Assembly (NCBI RefSeq): GCF_019977755.1
Contig: NZ_AP025144.1
Coordinates: 434,001-498,000 of the forward strand
Direction of reading: 5' to 3'
Origin: Vibrio penaeicida
GTDB taxonomy: Bacteria > Pseudomonadota > Gammaproteobacteria > Enterobacterales > Vibrionaceae
Length of the DNA: 64,000 nucleotides
A program made the translations under genes and the position numbers. Position 1 is the stretch's first letter; each line of letters starts with the position of its first letter. Below are positions 34,563-43,545 of this stretch, in pieces. The notes beneath the pieces were generated by a model. That model worked only from the letters and a program-made list of their open reading frames with translations, was not told the origin of the DNA and ran no database searches.

Positions 34563-35459
34563 TCAAACCACTACGTCACAGCAGCTATCAGTAAGAATGG
34601 TGAATGTGTCATTACCATCAATTACCGTTAAAGCGGAATAGTCATCATCGTTATAGCCAAGCCAATTGAGATACGCTTCTTGAGTATGACTCAGGTTGGA
34701 ATGAGAAACAGAATCTACATCCGTTAAAGCAAAGTTTGAACCAGTAACAATCAGGCCGTGAGGTTCAAATCCATTGTTTCTTAGGTGTTCAGACGTTAGA
34801 TTGAAGTTGGACGTTTGAGCCGTGCCCACAATCACTTCAAAATTTCTGAAATCGACAGAGTCATCGGACCCAAACACAAACTTGTCAAAACCCGATCCCC
34901 CATCGACGTCTCGAACAATGCCATCTGCTGCGTTTTTCAGTTTGGATATATCGACATAATCATGCCCTGAACCGGCATCGATGGTCACATCAGTTAGGTG
35001 CGAATTTTTACTGTCCACCATGGTGATAACATCACTGCCTGCACCAGTGCTTATATCAAAATCGTTTTCCCAAAGGCTGTTATTGGACTGAACAGAGATA
35101 TAGATTTTGTCGTGACCGCATCCCGTTTCAATGTCACCACGCTTTGAGTTGTTGATCAGTACTTTTGAGCCGCAGTAATTGTTAAGTGTTACGTTTACGT
35201 CAACGAAGTTATCTAAGTAAACCCAGCTAGAGTCGCCCTCTACCTTGACCTCCTTATAATTTCCTTTATCCCATTCTTCCGTTCTGGCGTAAATTTTACC
35301 GCCATGACCCCAGTCGCAATTGACCAGATCAACCCCTTCGTCTAACCCGAAAGACCAACCTGTGCCAATGATTGCTTGTGTAGCATTTTCAACTGTTAAA
35401 TTTCCGGCTGTTCCAGTGCTATCTAAGTTTGTAGTGCCTACTAACAGTACATCTTTCAT
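34563..35459 (-). CDS. RTX-like calcium-binding repeat protein
   Basis: A 298-residue acidic protein from ATG 35459 (RBS GGAGG, spacing 8). It contains hemolysin-type Ca2+-binding repeat units such as STGAGSDVITMVDS, DAGSGHDYVDISKL and DGGSGFDKFVFGSD, in which G-x-G/S-x-D turns coordinate calcium. No signal peptide and no obvious type I secretion partner in the window; the C-terminus (FTILTDSCCDVVV) is unlike typical RTX secretion signals. Function unknown; a surface or matrix protein is one possibility. Confidence 0.7.
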   Translation of the reverse strand: MKDVLLVGTTNLDSTGTAGNLTVENATQAIIGTGWSFGLDEGVDLVNCDWGHGGKIYARTEEWDKGNYKEVKVEGDSSWVYLDNFVDVNVTLNNYCGSKVLINNSKRGDIETGCGHDKIYISVQSNNSLWENDFDISTGAGSDVITMVDSKNSHLTDVTIDAGSGHDYVDISKLKNAADGIVRDVDGGSGFDKFVFGSDDSVDFRNFEVIVGTAQTSNFNLTSEHLRNNGFEPHGLIVTGSNFALTDVDSVSHSNLSHTQEAYLNWLGYNDDDYSALTVIDGNDTFTILTDSCCDVVV

Positions 35460-35753
35460 AACAATAACCTCCATTTAATTGAAACGACATGTTTCGATTT
35501 GGAGTCTATTTGTTAATTTTGCGTTAGGAAATGTGTGAAGGAGACATTCACCTCAATATAGGGCGCAACGTATGACGAATAGGTTACCGTACGTTTTTCT
35601 AATTCATTTGATGGGTTTAGTTGCACTGAAATTAATTTAATAAATCTAATACTATAAAATTAGTTTTATTTAATAAGTGAGTGTTAACCTTTTGAGTCTT
35701 AGCGACTTTCATTGGCTGTTTTATGCTTCTTGAGTATATGTCTTATTTCTTCG
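35460..35753. other. AT-rich intergenic region
   Basis: About 290 bases, strongly AT-rich (for example 35630-35690), between two minus-strand genes. It holds the RTX-like gene promoter; I see no gene. Confidence 0.4.
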
Positions 35754-36323
35754 TTATATCTCATAAGCCCACTGATCCTGAGTCATCTTCTCAATCTGAT
35801 TAGACTCCAATGAATAGAGCTTGGCAGCATTCAATGGGGGGGAATAGACGTGAAGAGTGACTAAGTCTTGCCCGTTGGATTGCAAATTGGAGATTTGATG
35901 GATTTGGTTATCACAACTGGAAGTGATTTGATCTCTTTCTAGTTTGGTTGAACCGAGCGCGAAGATGTGCCCATTTTCTGCTCGCTCAAAATAGGTTTCT
36001 GTGGCTTCTCCTTTCAGTACTTTCACCCCGCAATTAGAACCTTCATGATCGTGTATTCGGCTTCTCTGACCGTTTAGCCACCCAAGAATGAGGACTTCCA
36101 CATGATCACTTTGATACAAGTAGCGTCGATGGTATTGGGTACGATCAAAAACAGACAGTTCCTCTATCGTTGCTTGATCTACCCGAACATGCTCTAGCAA
36201 GAAACGGATCACCGGCAGCGAAAGCGGCTGGGAAGGTTGATCTAAATGAGAAACAAGTTCTTTGACACATATAGGCTGTACCGACGACGGGGTGATGGAT
36301 AGCAATTCCGTTAGCACGTTCAT
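35754..36323 (-). CDS. Cysteine dioxygenase-family enzyme
   Basis: A 189-residue cupin-fold non-heme iron dioxygenase that would convert cysteine (or a thiol analogue) to the sulfinate. The iron-binding motif is SRIHDHEGSNCGVKVLKGEATETYF (HxH, about residues 87-111), and a third His is in VTLHVYSPPL (about 157-166). Bacterial CDO and 3-mercaptopropionate dioxygenase share this fold, so the substrate is uncertain. No taurine-pathway genes lie next to it. Confidence 0.88.
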   Translation of the reverse strand: MNVLTELLSITPSSVQPICVKELVSHLDQPSQPLSLPVIRFLLEHVRVDQATIEELSVFDRTQYHRRYLYQSDHVEVLILGWLNGQRSRIHDHEGSNCGVKVLKGEATETYFERAENGHIFALGSTKLERDQITSSCDNQIHQISNLQSNGQDLVTLHVYSPPLNAAKLYSLESNQIEKMTQDQWAYEI

Positions 36324-36543
36324 ATTCGTTGAGTCCGATTCGATAAAGGTAGTTTTATCTTAAAGTCGGCGAAGGAGAATTAGTTTTTAACTTGTTGCTG
36401 AATTGTTAATTTTTGAGCGATGTTTTTCTCATAAACGGGCATATTCGAGAAAGGATTGCTGAATATTGATCTTTGAGAAAATAATCGCAAATTTAATTCA
36501 AAAGCGAGTGTTTCGTGTCGACCCTATGTTTAGGGTTTAACGC

Positions 36544-37338
36544 TTACAGAGATAAATCGAGCCCGTACTTATCAAGAATGTCATCATAAACGCCATTTTC
36601 TTTAATCCGTTTAAGTGCTTCGTTAAAACGTTTTGTTAATGCTTTTGCGTTGGGGTATTCAGGAGAAACCATTAAATATGAATCCCAATTTGGGTTCCCG
36701 CTTTGATTGAGCATTTCTTCAAAGGTTGTGTCGAGAGTAGTAAATAGGTGTTGTTCATTTGGATAAAGCTTGCGAATCAGATACCAACCCAACAGTTCAT
36801 CCATCAATATCAGATCGACTCGTCCTGCGTGTAGCCGCATAATGTTTTGGCTATCCTTCGAAACCAACTCAAGTCGTATGCCGGCTTCCTCCAAAGTAGT
36901 AATAGAAGCTTCGCCGGCTAAACTGCCAAATTTGTATGATTTAAGTTCGGAGAGTTGCTTAGCATCTTTTGGTATATCAAATCTTGATTTTCGGTAGAAA
37001 AATCGACCATTTGGATTAATGAGTACTCTGTCGGAGAAGCTGAAATTTTTGATACGCGCAGGAGTGATAGCGTAGGGAAATGCAGCAAAAGCGTCGCCAT
37101 TTTTAACCATGTGTTCTGCTCTTTTCCACGGTACAAATTTATAGTCAGGCGTCATTCCCATTTCAATGACAACGGCGGTCGTGATCTCAGTGACAATGCC
37201 ATAACCCTCCAGTTCGGCAGAGGTATAAGGCGGCCATTCGCCCGTTGCAAGGGGGAGTCGTTCTCGCTCTTGCGCTAAAGATTGTGATGCACTGATTCCC
37301 CAAAGCAATAAGCTCATGATAAGTAAAAGTTTCATCAT
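36544..37338 (-). CDS. Periplasmic substrate-binding protein, amino-acid type (SBP_bac_3-like)
   Basis: A roughly 264-residue exported protein with signal peptide (MKLLLIMSLLLWGISASQSLA). Pattern LPLATGEWPPYTSAELEGYGIVTEI..., GRFFYRKSRFDI, AGRVDLILMDELLGWYLI and the C-terminal NEALKRIKENGVYDDILDKYGLD typical of family 3 amino-acid-binding proteins. It has no ABC permease next to it, so it may be an orphan sensor-binding protein, as many Vibrio SBP_bac_3 proteins are. Start at the tandem ATG (37338 or 37335). Confidence 0.85.
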   Translation of the reverse strand: MMKLLLIMSLLLWGISASQSLAQERERLPLATGEWPPYTSAELEGYGIVTEITTAVVIEMGMTPDYKFVPWKRAEHMVKNGDAFAAFPYAITPARIKNFSFSDRVLINPNGRFFYRKSRFDIPKDAKQLSELKSYKFGSLAGEASITTLEEAGIRLELVSKDSQNIMRLHAGRVDLILMDELLGWYLIRKLYPNEQHLFTTLDTTFEEMLNQSGNPNWDSYLMVSPEYPNAKALTKRFNEALKRIKENGVYDDILDKYGLDLSL

Positions 37339-37446
37339 CGTCCCCAAACTGCTTTATTTTCCCTTTTGAAAAGTATAGTCGTTAAGCCAAATTATAGGCG
37401 GTCTCTATTGTGGTTAGGTTGATCAGATTTTTACTAAAACAATATT

Positions 37447-37464
37447 GATAATGGTTATCATTCG
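37447..37464 (+). promoter_or_regulatory. Fur box
   Basis: GATAATGGTTATCATTC matches the Fur consensus GATAATGATWATCATTATC at 16 of the first 17 positions. It lies about 50-67 bases upstream of ATG 37514, in a good place to repress the gene when iron is sufficient. Confidence 0.75.
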
Positions 37465-37513
37465 TATATTGTATTTGAGATTTAGAACAAACGAAATCAC
37501 TGCGGAGACGAAA

Positions 37514-38068
37514 ATGGAACAAACTGATATTACTAAGCTGCTTATTCCTCAAAGTGACTGGGCATCCCCCGAGCTTTTTCTTTACGAAAATGAAGACCAA
37601 TTACGCCTTGATTTAGCGTCAGCCATTCAATTTAGTGGTATTAACAGCGTCGGTGGGGTTGTTTTAGGCTTTCGACTGGTGCAGTACGCCGTAGAATTAA
37701 CGTCTGGAAACATGCCCTTACAGCGAGATGGTATCAGTATTTATACGTCTTTCCCCGGTCGCGGAACACAAGATGCGTTTGAATACACTTGCCGTGCACT
37801 TCGCGATAAACGTTACTGTTGCGATACCACATTGCATCACCCTGGCGCGCAATCCGGTCAAAGAGGGCAATTTTTGTTTACCATGCGCGTGAATGAGCAA
37901 TCTATGGTGATGACTCCGGCTGATGGTATGCCTCAACACAGTTATTTTGAAGCAGACAGACGATCGAAAGACAGCCATGAAGCCGCAATGAAATGGCGAG
38001 ATGAAAAAATCAATTTTGCCAATACCCTATTAAGCTTACCGCCTGAAAAATGCTTGCGAGTACTGTAG
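37514..38068 (+). CDS. Fur-regulated protein of unknown function, weakly FmdE-like
   Basis: A 184-residue soluble protein from ATG 37514. It has LASAIQFSGINSVGGVVLGFRLVQYAVEL, SFPGRGTQDAFEYTCRALRD, GQRGQFLFTMRVN and LPPEKCLRV. The order of elements recalls FmdE-type proteins (sensor-like domain with a substrate-binding Cys and second-half GKVAFTF strand) but the HxCPG metal motif is not present. Treat that as a faint similarity. Expression should rise under iron limitation because of the Fur box. No recognised siderophore genes adjoin it. Confidence 0.6.
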   Translation: MEQTDITKLLIPQSDWASPELFLYENEDQLRLDLASAIQFSGINSVGGVVLGFRLVQYAVELTSGNMPLQRDGISIYTSFPGRGTQDAFEYTCRALRDKRYCCDTTLHHPGAQSGQRGQFLFTMRVNEQSMVMTPADGMPQHSYFEADRRSKDSHEAAMKWRDEKINFANTLLSLPPEKCLRVL

Positions 38069-38172
38069 GTGTTATTGCCTCTAGCTAACCATTCAGAATA
38101 GACCAGATCAGAATGGATCAGCGGTGCCTATTATTCATAGCCCACACCGCTGATTTTATCTAAGGCAGACTG

Positions 38173-39942
38173 CTATTTCTTACTGTGCAGCTTGTCGGCC
38201 AAGTCTTGCGCTAGCGCCACCATCGTTAACGTTGGGTTCCATGAGCCGCCTTGTGGCCATAACGCGCCACCAGTGATATAAACGTTGGCTGTGCCTTTGA
38301 GTTTATAATTTAAATCAACAGGTGCGGATTCTTCTTCACCAATGTGAAGTGTGGAGCTTTCATGAACGGGGGCATCGACACGGATATCTTTGGCTGCTGG
38401 TCGCGAGCCCACCCATTCCCCATGATCTTGCCCATTTTCAAAGCGTGGATGCCAATATTCCACCACACCCGAACCATTCGGTGAAAGCACGGTTTCCAAA
38501 ATATCAAAAGTGGACTGATCCATCTTATCCCACGTTTCAATATCAAGTTTGTTGGTGGTAATCTGCAGTAACGAATTAGTCGTCACATTATCGTCTGCTG
38601 CGTTTTGCTTAAACCAGTTATTGAAGTTCTTATAGTCAAGCTCACCCAATACCGCACATACAAAAACGACGTGATCAGGTGAGGATTGCAACTGTTCCAT
38701 TGAGGCCGTTGCAACCACATCCGGCATGTACCTTAGTGCGAGCTCTGCGTTTTTCTCTGGGTCGGAATCCCACAAGGAAGAAAGTTGTATGTGGAACTGT
38801 TGATCAAAGCTATCGTTGGCAACACCTGCCACGTAGTTTGCCCCCAATTCTAACTGACCAAATTGCCCATGAGGATCTAAATCGGATTTAGGCACACGAG
38901 CCACAATCGAGCTAATGAAGTGAGCGGAAAAACGCGATCCTAAATTCGGAATCGTTGGGAATGAGTTACGAACCAACGTAGTCGGTGGCAAAGTTCCCAT
39001 TGCCAATACGAGTTCAGCATTGCCCAGTGGCAATACACCACGAGAGGTTTGCAGTGCGGTGGCTTTTCTTTCTCCGTTCAGCTCTTGCTGGTGGATCTCT
39101 TCGACAGTACATGCGCTGACAATATCGAGCTGAGGTCCAACGCGTTCGCCATTTTCGTCGACTTTATTAAATTTCTCTGCCAGTTCAAGTAATTCACCTG
39201 GCGTTGCAAATTTTTGGAAATCAATGCCATTTTCCTGCATAGAGGCTGAAGCCAGTGGAGCAGGGTCGGTACGATAAATGCCACTCACGCCTGTACCGAG
39301 CTCTTGCAATAATCCTTGTACTTGTCTTTGTAGCGCACCATAAACAGGACGAGTGCCAGAGACAAAATTCGCAATTTCTTGATTTGGGAAATTATCGATC
39401 TCGTCTGCATTTTGCACCCTAAGTAGAGTTTTAGCTGTTTCGAAATTATTTCTTGCTGCTTCAATGGTATGTGTTGGCCAACCTGCAAACTCTTCGCTAT
39501 TCGGTATTGGGCACCATGCGCTCCAAAGTGTAGATCTCCCGCCAAAGAAAGGCACCATGCCGTGTTGCCACTTAATAAGGGATTCTGGCTGCTGATTTTC
39601 AATCGACATTGTCCACGGGAAGGTTTCCGATAGCCCTCCTAATGTATCTTTAAAGGGGAGGGGGAGGTTTTGGAAGTGCTCAGGCAAAAAGAACGTGCCT
39701 CGTTCAATCAATAGAATTCGAGCATTGGAATTTTCTTTTTCTAGAATTCGCTCTGCAAATGCCAAGGCACAAAAGCCAGTACCGACCACGATGTAATCGT
39801 AATCATTTTCTTCACGCGCTTTCTTCCATTCGCCATTAGATAGGAAAAACACGTGATCCATGACTTTTTGAGCCGTTGGGCTTTGTGGCCCCGGAGTTGG
39901 GTAGCCATACTGAAGTTTGTTACTTGATGCCGCTGTTCCCAT
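38173..39942 (-). CDS. GMC-type FAD-dependent oxidoreductase
   Basis: A 589-residue flavoprotein. Dinucleotide-binding start DYDYIVVGTGFCALAFAERIL (about residues 47-67), NARILLIERGTFF, FGGRSTLWSAWCP, and the C-terminal GMC domain with NVYITGGALWPQGGSWNPTLTMVALAQDLADKL. An alcohol or sugar dehydrogenase/oxidase is expected. It is third in an operon with a PAS protein and a DUF985 cupin; gap to the cupin gene is 44 bases. No twin-arginine signal is evident. Confidence 0.9.
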   Translation of the reverse strand: MGTAASSNKLQYGYPTPGPQSPTAQKVMDHVFFLSNGEWKKAREENDYDYIVVGTGFCALAFAERILEKENSNARILLIERGTFFLPEHFQNLPLPFKDTLGGLSETFPWTMSIENQQPESLIKWQHGMVPFFGGRSTLWSAWCPIPNSEEFAGWPTHTIEAARNNFETAKTLLRVQNADEIDNFPNQEIANFVSGTRPVYGALQRQVQGLLQELGTGVSGIYRTDPAPLASASMQENGIDFQKFATPGELLELAEKFNKVDENGERVGPQLDIVSACTVEEIHQQELNGERKATALQTSRGVLPLGNAELVLAMGTLPPTTLVRNSFPTIPNLGSRFSAHFISSIVARVPKSDLDPHGQFGQLELGANYVAGVANDSFDQQFHIQLSSLWDSDPEKNAELALRYMPDVVATASMEQLQSSPDHVVFVCAVLGELDYKNFNNWFKQNAADDNVTTNSLLQITTNKLDIETWDKMDQSTFDILETVLSPNGSGVVEYWHPRFENGQDHGEWVGSRPAAKDIRVDAPVHESSTLHIGEEESAPVDLNYKLKGTANVYITGGALWPQGGSWNPTLTMVALAQDLADKLHSKK

Positions 39943-39986
39943 TATTTATTCCTTTTATAAATTAGAGGTGGCTGGTTACGTAGCAA

Positions 39987-40529
39987 TTAGCTCTTAGCAC
40001 CGAATGCCAAGCGCTTAATGATGTCTGCTTGATCTGGATAATCTGAGATAAGTTGCTGAATATCGGATTCGGTAGGAGTGATTGAATCTTCCGGATCCCA
40101 CCCAGGCGCTAAACTGCATGCGCACAGAGCAAAGTCGGAATCGTCTTGGAGTTCAGCCCCGAACCAAGTGTTATGAGGGGCTGAGCACAGTAAAACCTGA
40201 TCCAGCTCCAGCTTGTCTCCTACAGTAATTTCTTTGAACTCACCATTAGATAAAAACAGATAGAGCTTGAGCGCCGCTCCTTGTAAAAAGAACCACTGCT
40301 CATCTTGATTTAATTGATGCAAAGCCAAACGAGTAGAGGGAGTTGGAGACGCTAAGTCACGCGCAAGCATGTAATAATTGTTTGAATAAAATCGTCTGTC
40401 TGATTGGAATCTATCCGGTAGTGCTTGCTGAGGAATGACCTCGTCGGAGGCTTCACCTTCACCAAAAAATCCACCTAGCTCAATGGCTTCTAGCTTTAGG
40501 TGATCAAGCCAGTATTCTGCGCCTTTCAT
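39987..40529 (-). CDS. DUF985-type cupin protein
   Basis: A 180-residue cupin of the DUF985 (Cupin_5) group: YWLDHLKLEAIELGGFFGEGEA, YYMLARDLASPTPSTRLALHQLNQDEQWFFLQGAALKLYLF, and CACSLAPGWDPEDSITPTESD near the C-terminus. The His that usually binds metal (LHQLNQDEQWFF) is present. ATG 40529 overlaps the upstream stop as ATGA. Function of the family is not established; oxygen or metal chemistry feeding the GMC enzyme is a guess. Confidence 0.82.
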   Translation of the reverse strand: MKGAEYWLDHLKLEAIELGGFFGEGEASDEVIPQQALPDRFQSDRRFYSNNYYMLARDLASPTPSTRLALHQLNQDEQWFFLQGAALKLYLFLSNGEFKEITVGDKLELDQVLLCSAPHNTWFGAELQDDSDFALCACSLAPGWDPEDSITPTESDIQQLISDYPDQADIIKRLAFGAKS

Positions 40530-40939
40530 CACGCCTCCTCAGGTGGGTTGACCAGTGAAAAGCACACGGTGATGCCCTTGATCAGGTCTGGGTTTTTGGT
40601 GTCTCGCCAAAGCCCTTTCTGAGTTACGATGGGTTCGTCTTTGAGGCCGCCAGAACCATCAGGAACGGGGATGGTTTCATGTAAGTTGAGGATAGGTTTT
40701 CCGGATGCGATAACCAGTTTGTCGTGGGCAACATGAGCAGCAAACTGGTCTTTTTGTCCAATTAAGTCACTTTTTGGGACGCCAATTAAATCGGAAAAGT
40801 TTTGGTTGACCCAAATAAAAACAGAATCTGTATTCTTGATAACATAATAAATACCATCTTGCGTATCTAAAACGTCCATTAAGATGTCCGAATTAAATTC
40901 CTCAGGACTAATAGGGGGCTCTATAACATTTTTAAGCAT
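40529..40939 (-). CDS. Single PAS domain protein
   Basis: A 136-residue protein made mostly of one PAS fold: DVLDTQDGIYYVIKNTDSVFIWVNQNFSDLIGVPKSDLIGQKDQFAAH...HETIPVPDGSGGLKDEPIVTQKGLWRDTKNPDLIKGITVCF. No HTH, kinase or GGDEF domain, so it is a stand-alone sensor or a partner that binds another protein. First gene of the PAS-cupin-GMC operon and overlapping the cupin start. Confidence 0.85.
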   Translation of the reverse strand: MLKNVIEPPISPEEFNSDILMDVLDTQDGIYYVIKNTDSVFIWVNQNFSDLIGVPKSDLIGQKDQFAAHVAHDKLVIASGKPILNLHETIPVPDGSGGLKDEPIVTQKGLWRDTKNPDLIKGITVCFSLVNPPEEA

Positions 40940-41346
40940 ATTTTGATCCTTATTATTGGTGCAAAATTACTTATTTAGAGTAGAGCGGTTTTTATTTGTG
41001 TGTAAAAGGTTATTAAATTGAGATGTGATGGCTGGATAATTTATTGTGCTTATTGAGTTTGCAATAAAAATAAATCGGAATCTTCTGCTTTGTGGTGTGT
41101 TTAATTGTTGATTATTAAGGGTTATTTTTGTTTTTTATGCTTTGGGTTAAAGGTGGGAGGAGAGGTTTATGTTATACAGGTGTATTAAATTATTTTTTAT
41201 TTTCTTTAAATTTTAATGACTTAAATATATTAAGGTTAATTATAAATAAAAAAATCAGAAATAATCTAATCTGGACTTTTACTAAAACCAAATAAAACTA
41301 TACCGATTAAATACTATTGTGGGCTATAAGGAGTATTGGTTTTTTA
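40940..41346. other. AT-rich intergenic region
   Basis: About 400 bases, strongly AT-rich, between the PAS-operon promoter and the TetR gene 3' end. No gene or strong site was found. Confidence 0.4.
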
Positions 41347-41922
41347 TTACATTCCACTCTTAGCTTCCGTTAGCCAAGGTAAAAAACGTTGAATGCTGTC
41401 GGTCAGTACTTCACTCGCATTTTTCTGATACCCATATACTCGAATACCAAAAATCACCATCATGAGTTGATGCGCGTAATTTTGTGCCTCCGACGTTGAA
41501 AATGTGCTTTCTAGATGGTGGCAGTACGTCTGCTCTATCACTTGCAGTTTGTCTGTGGCTAAGAACTGCAAATCATCATCCAAAGCGGACAATTCTAGTT
41601 GCGATTTAACCAAAAAACAGCCGCAGTAGGGGGATTCTTTCGTTTGCTCAATAAGCTCTGTGAGAATGTGTTGTATTCCTTTGATGGCACTCCCCGTTTT
41701 TTGGACAGCGGTATGAATTTCTTCAACAGAATGATTGGCATAGCTTTCTAACGCCATGCGAAACACCCCTTCCTTACTGCCAAACTCGTTGTACAAACTA
41801 CCGGGCTTAAGACCTGTTTTTTTCGAGATATGTTGAATGCTCGTCGCAGAGTACCCTTGGCTCCAGAACAAGTCCGTTGCCTGTGAAATGACCTCTTCGA
41901 TTGAATACTTCTTTTTTGCCAT
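41347..41922 (-). CDS. TetR/AcrR-family repressor
   Basis: A 191-residue regulator. N-terminal helix-turn-helix: YSIEEVISQATDLFWSQGYSATSIQHISKKTGLKPGSLYNEFGSKEGVFRMAL (about residues 6-58). The C-terminal half is the ligand/dimer domain. It is divergent from the 42051 gene, and two matching palindromes lie between them, so it most likely represses itself and that gene. The effector is not deducible. Confidence 0.93.
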   Translation of the reverse strand: MAKKKYSIEEVISQATDLFWSQGYSATSIQHISKKTGLKPGSLYNEFGSKEGVFRMALESYANHSVEEIHTAVQKTGSAIKGIQHILTELIEQTKESPYCGCFLVKSQLELSALDDDLQFLATDKLQVIEQTYCHHLESTFSTSEAQNYAHQLMMVIFGIRVYGYQKNASEVLTDSIQRFLPWLTEAKSGM

Positions 41923-41960
41923 GCGATCTTAATCTCCTACTGCTGAGGACATAATAGCAG

Positions 41961-41980
41961 TTTTGAACGATCACTCAAAA
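41961..41980. promoter_or_regulatory. TetR operator, copy 1
   Basis: TTTTGAACGATCACTCAAAA, a 20-base imperfect palindrome. It is 39 bases upstream of the TetR ATG (41922) on the minus strand and aligns with copy 2 (TTTTGAA-N-GA-N-C-NN-TCAAAA). Confidence 0.6.
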
Positions 41981-42010
41981 AATATTTGACAGGCAAACTT
42001 TGGATATATA

Positions 42011-42030
42011 TTTTGAATGAACGTTCAAAA
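42011..42030. promoter_or_regulatory. TetR operator, copy 2, overlapping promoter
   Basis: TTTTGAATGAACGTTCAAAA. It overlaps the -10 region of a promoter (TTGACA at 41986-41991, TATTTT at 42009-42014, spacing 17) for the 42051 gene, the classical position for repression. Copies are 50 bases apart. Confidence 0.65.
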
Positions 42031-42050
42031 TAATTTAAAAAGGATAATTC

Positions 42051-43118
42051 ATGAAAAAATCACTTTTAACTTCGCTTAGTACACTCGCCATAATGGTTTC
42101 ATTCAACGCGTCAGCGAGCGACCTGAATGTTGTTCATCAACTGGATCATAAAGCGCCTCCGGGGAATATTGCCGCTTCTTCGTCTGGTCGAATATTTATG
42201 AGTAATCATCACTTCTACGGGGCAAAAAACAAGATTGTCGAAATCACCGCTGAAGGCAAAGCCGTCGCTTACCCAAATGAAGTATTTAGCCAAAGTCTTA
42301 ACCCTGTTTTGGGAGTGATTTTGGATAAGAAAAACGTGCTATGGATGCTAGAAACGGCAGATTCTGACACGCGTGTCGGGCGTCTTGTTGGTTGGGATAC
42401 AGAAAAAAACGCACTGCACAAAGTGGTTTACATCGCAGCGCCTACGATTCCACAAGACTCCTTTCTAAACGATCTGGCCGTCGATAGAGACAATGAAGTG
42501 GTTTACATCACCGATACTGCTGCTGGGCGTAATTCCGCATTAATCGTGATTGATTTGAAGACCGGCGTGACTCGACGCGTGCTAGATGGGTCTCCTTTTA
42601 CGCAGCCAGAAGACATCGACATGGTGATTGACGATAAAGTCGTCACGCTTGGTGGGTCGCCAGCACGCATTGGCGCCAACCCCATTACACTGGATACAAA
42701 AAATGAATGGCTCTATTTTGGCGCAATGAGCGGTACTAAACTGTATCGAGTTAATACGTCTGATTTGCGTAATCCAGCGTTGTCGGCGAAGCAGTTAGAA
42801 CAGCGGGTAGAAACATACGCCAACAAGCCGATCAGCGACGGTATCGCCATTGATCTGGACGACAATGTCTACATAACGGATATCACCAACGATGCGGTTG
42901 GGTACATTGGTCAAGATCGCCAGTATCGAGTATTACATTCCGATTCAGAACTGCTGAGTTGGAGCGATGGCTTTGCAACAAAAGCCAATGGGAAGATTCT
43001 GGCTACGGTCAATAAGCTTCACAAATCACCGGTGCTAAATCAGAACAAAGATGAAAGTGGCGATCGCTATTACATCGTTGAATTTGATGCCCTAGGAAAA
43101 ACACAAGTGGGTCGATAA
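42051..43118 (+). CDS. Secreted MRJP/SMP-30-type beta-propeller protein
   Basis: A 355-residue exported protein with signal peptide (MKKSLLTSLSTLAIMVSFNASA). It has the major-royal-jelly/yellow (L-dopachrome tautomerase-related) beta-propeller pattern: GNIAASSSGRIFMSNHHFYG, NPVLGVILDKKNVLWMLETADSD, NDLAVDRDNEVVYITDTAAGR, NPITLDTKNEWLYFGAMSGTKLYRV and DGIAIDLDDNVYITDITNDAVGYI. Likely periplasmic sugar or lactone-binding/hydrolysing protein. Gene is under TetR control and is followed by a hairpin (43125-43154). Confidence 0.85.
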   Translation: MKKSLLTSLSTLAIMVSFNASASDLNVVHQLDHKAPPGNIAASSSGRIFMSNHHFYGAKNKIVEITAEGKAVAYPNEVFSQSLNPVLGVILDKKNVLWMLETADSDTRVGRLVGWDTEKNALHKVVYIAAPTIPQDSFLNDLAVDRDNEVVYITDTAAGRNSALIVIDLKTGVTRRVLDGSPFTQPEDIDMVIDDKVVTLGGSPARIGANPITLDTKNEWLYFGAMSGTKLYRVNTSDLRNPALSAKQLEQRVETYANKPISDGIAIDLDDNVYITDITNDAVGYIGQDRQYRVLHSDSELLSWSDGFATKANGKILATVNKLHKSPVLNQNKDESGDRYYIVEFDALGKTQVGR

Positions 43119-43124
43119 AGATAG

Positions 43125-43154
43125 AGGTAGGGGAAGATGGAACTTCTCCTACCT
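43125..43154 (+). terminator. Hairpin after the beta-propeller gene
   Basis: AGGTAGGGGAAG and CTTCTCCTACCT pair over 12 positions (one G-T) around a 6-base loop. No T-run follows, so termination is uncertain. Confidence 0.5.
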
Positions 43155-43545
43155 AACCTTAGGTATAGTCACCAATCTTGAGGTTTATTCGGTTTGAAAT
43201 ATCTCTATAATTCAATCATCTAATCTTAATGAATGGGCGAGCCCGATGCCAATCCCTGCGCCGCAATGGCCAAAACTCATATTGCCCACCAATTTTTTCG
43301 CCAGTTTTCATCAAGTGTTTAGTTTCAATTTTTGAAGCTAAAAGTGGAAGCTGTAACATGACCCCCCCTCTTCCTTACACCCAATATTTTATGAAATCCA
43401 GATGATTTAGCAGACTATTGCATTCCTCAAGCCGAGTAAGGCGCACCTGCGTTGATTTAAATTCAAGGTAGAAAGAAATTGAAGTCGCATTTCGCCACTT
43501 CAAATTAAAGCTTTCTATCAATGACTATCAACAAAGGAGTGAACA
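43155..43545. other. Intergenic region with possible gene remnant
   Basis: On the minus strand, 43212-43307 gives a stop-terminated stretch (GNMSFGHCGAGIGIGLAHSL) that resembles the C-terminal G-H-x-G-A-G block of class C beta-lactamase-like serine hydrolases, with an in-frame stop just before it. It may be a decayed gene end. No other feature found. Confidence 0.3.

Noticed and set aside
43212..43307. Serine-hydrolase remnant
   Set aside because: Only about 30 residues match loosely and a stop precedes them; not strong enough to call a pseudogene.
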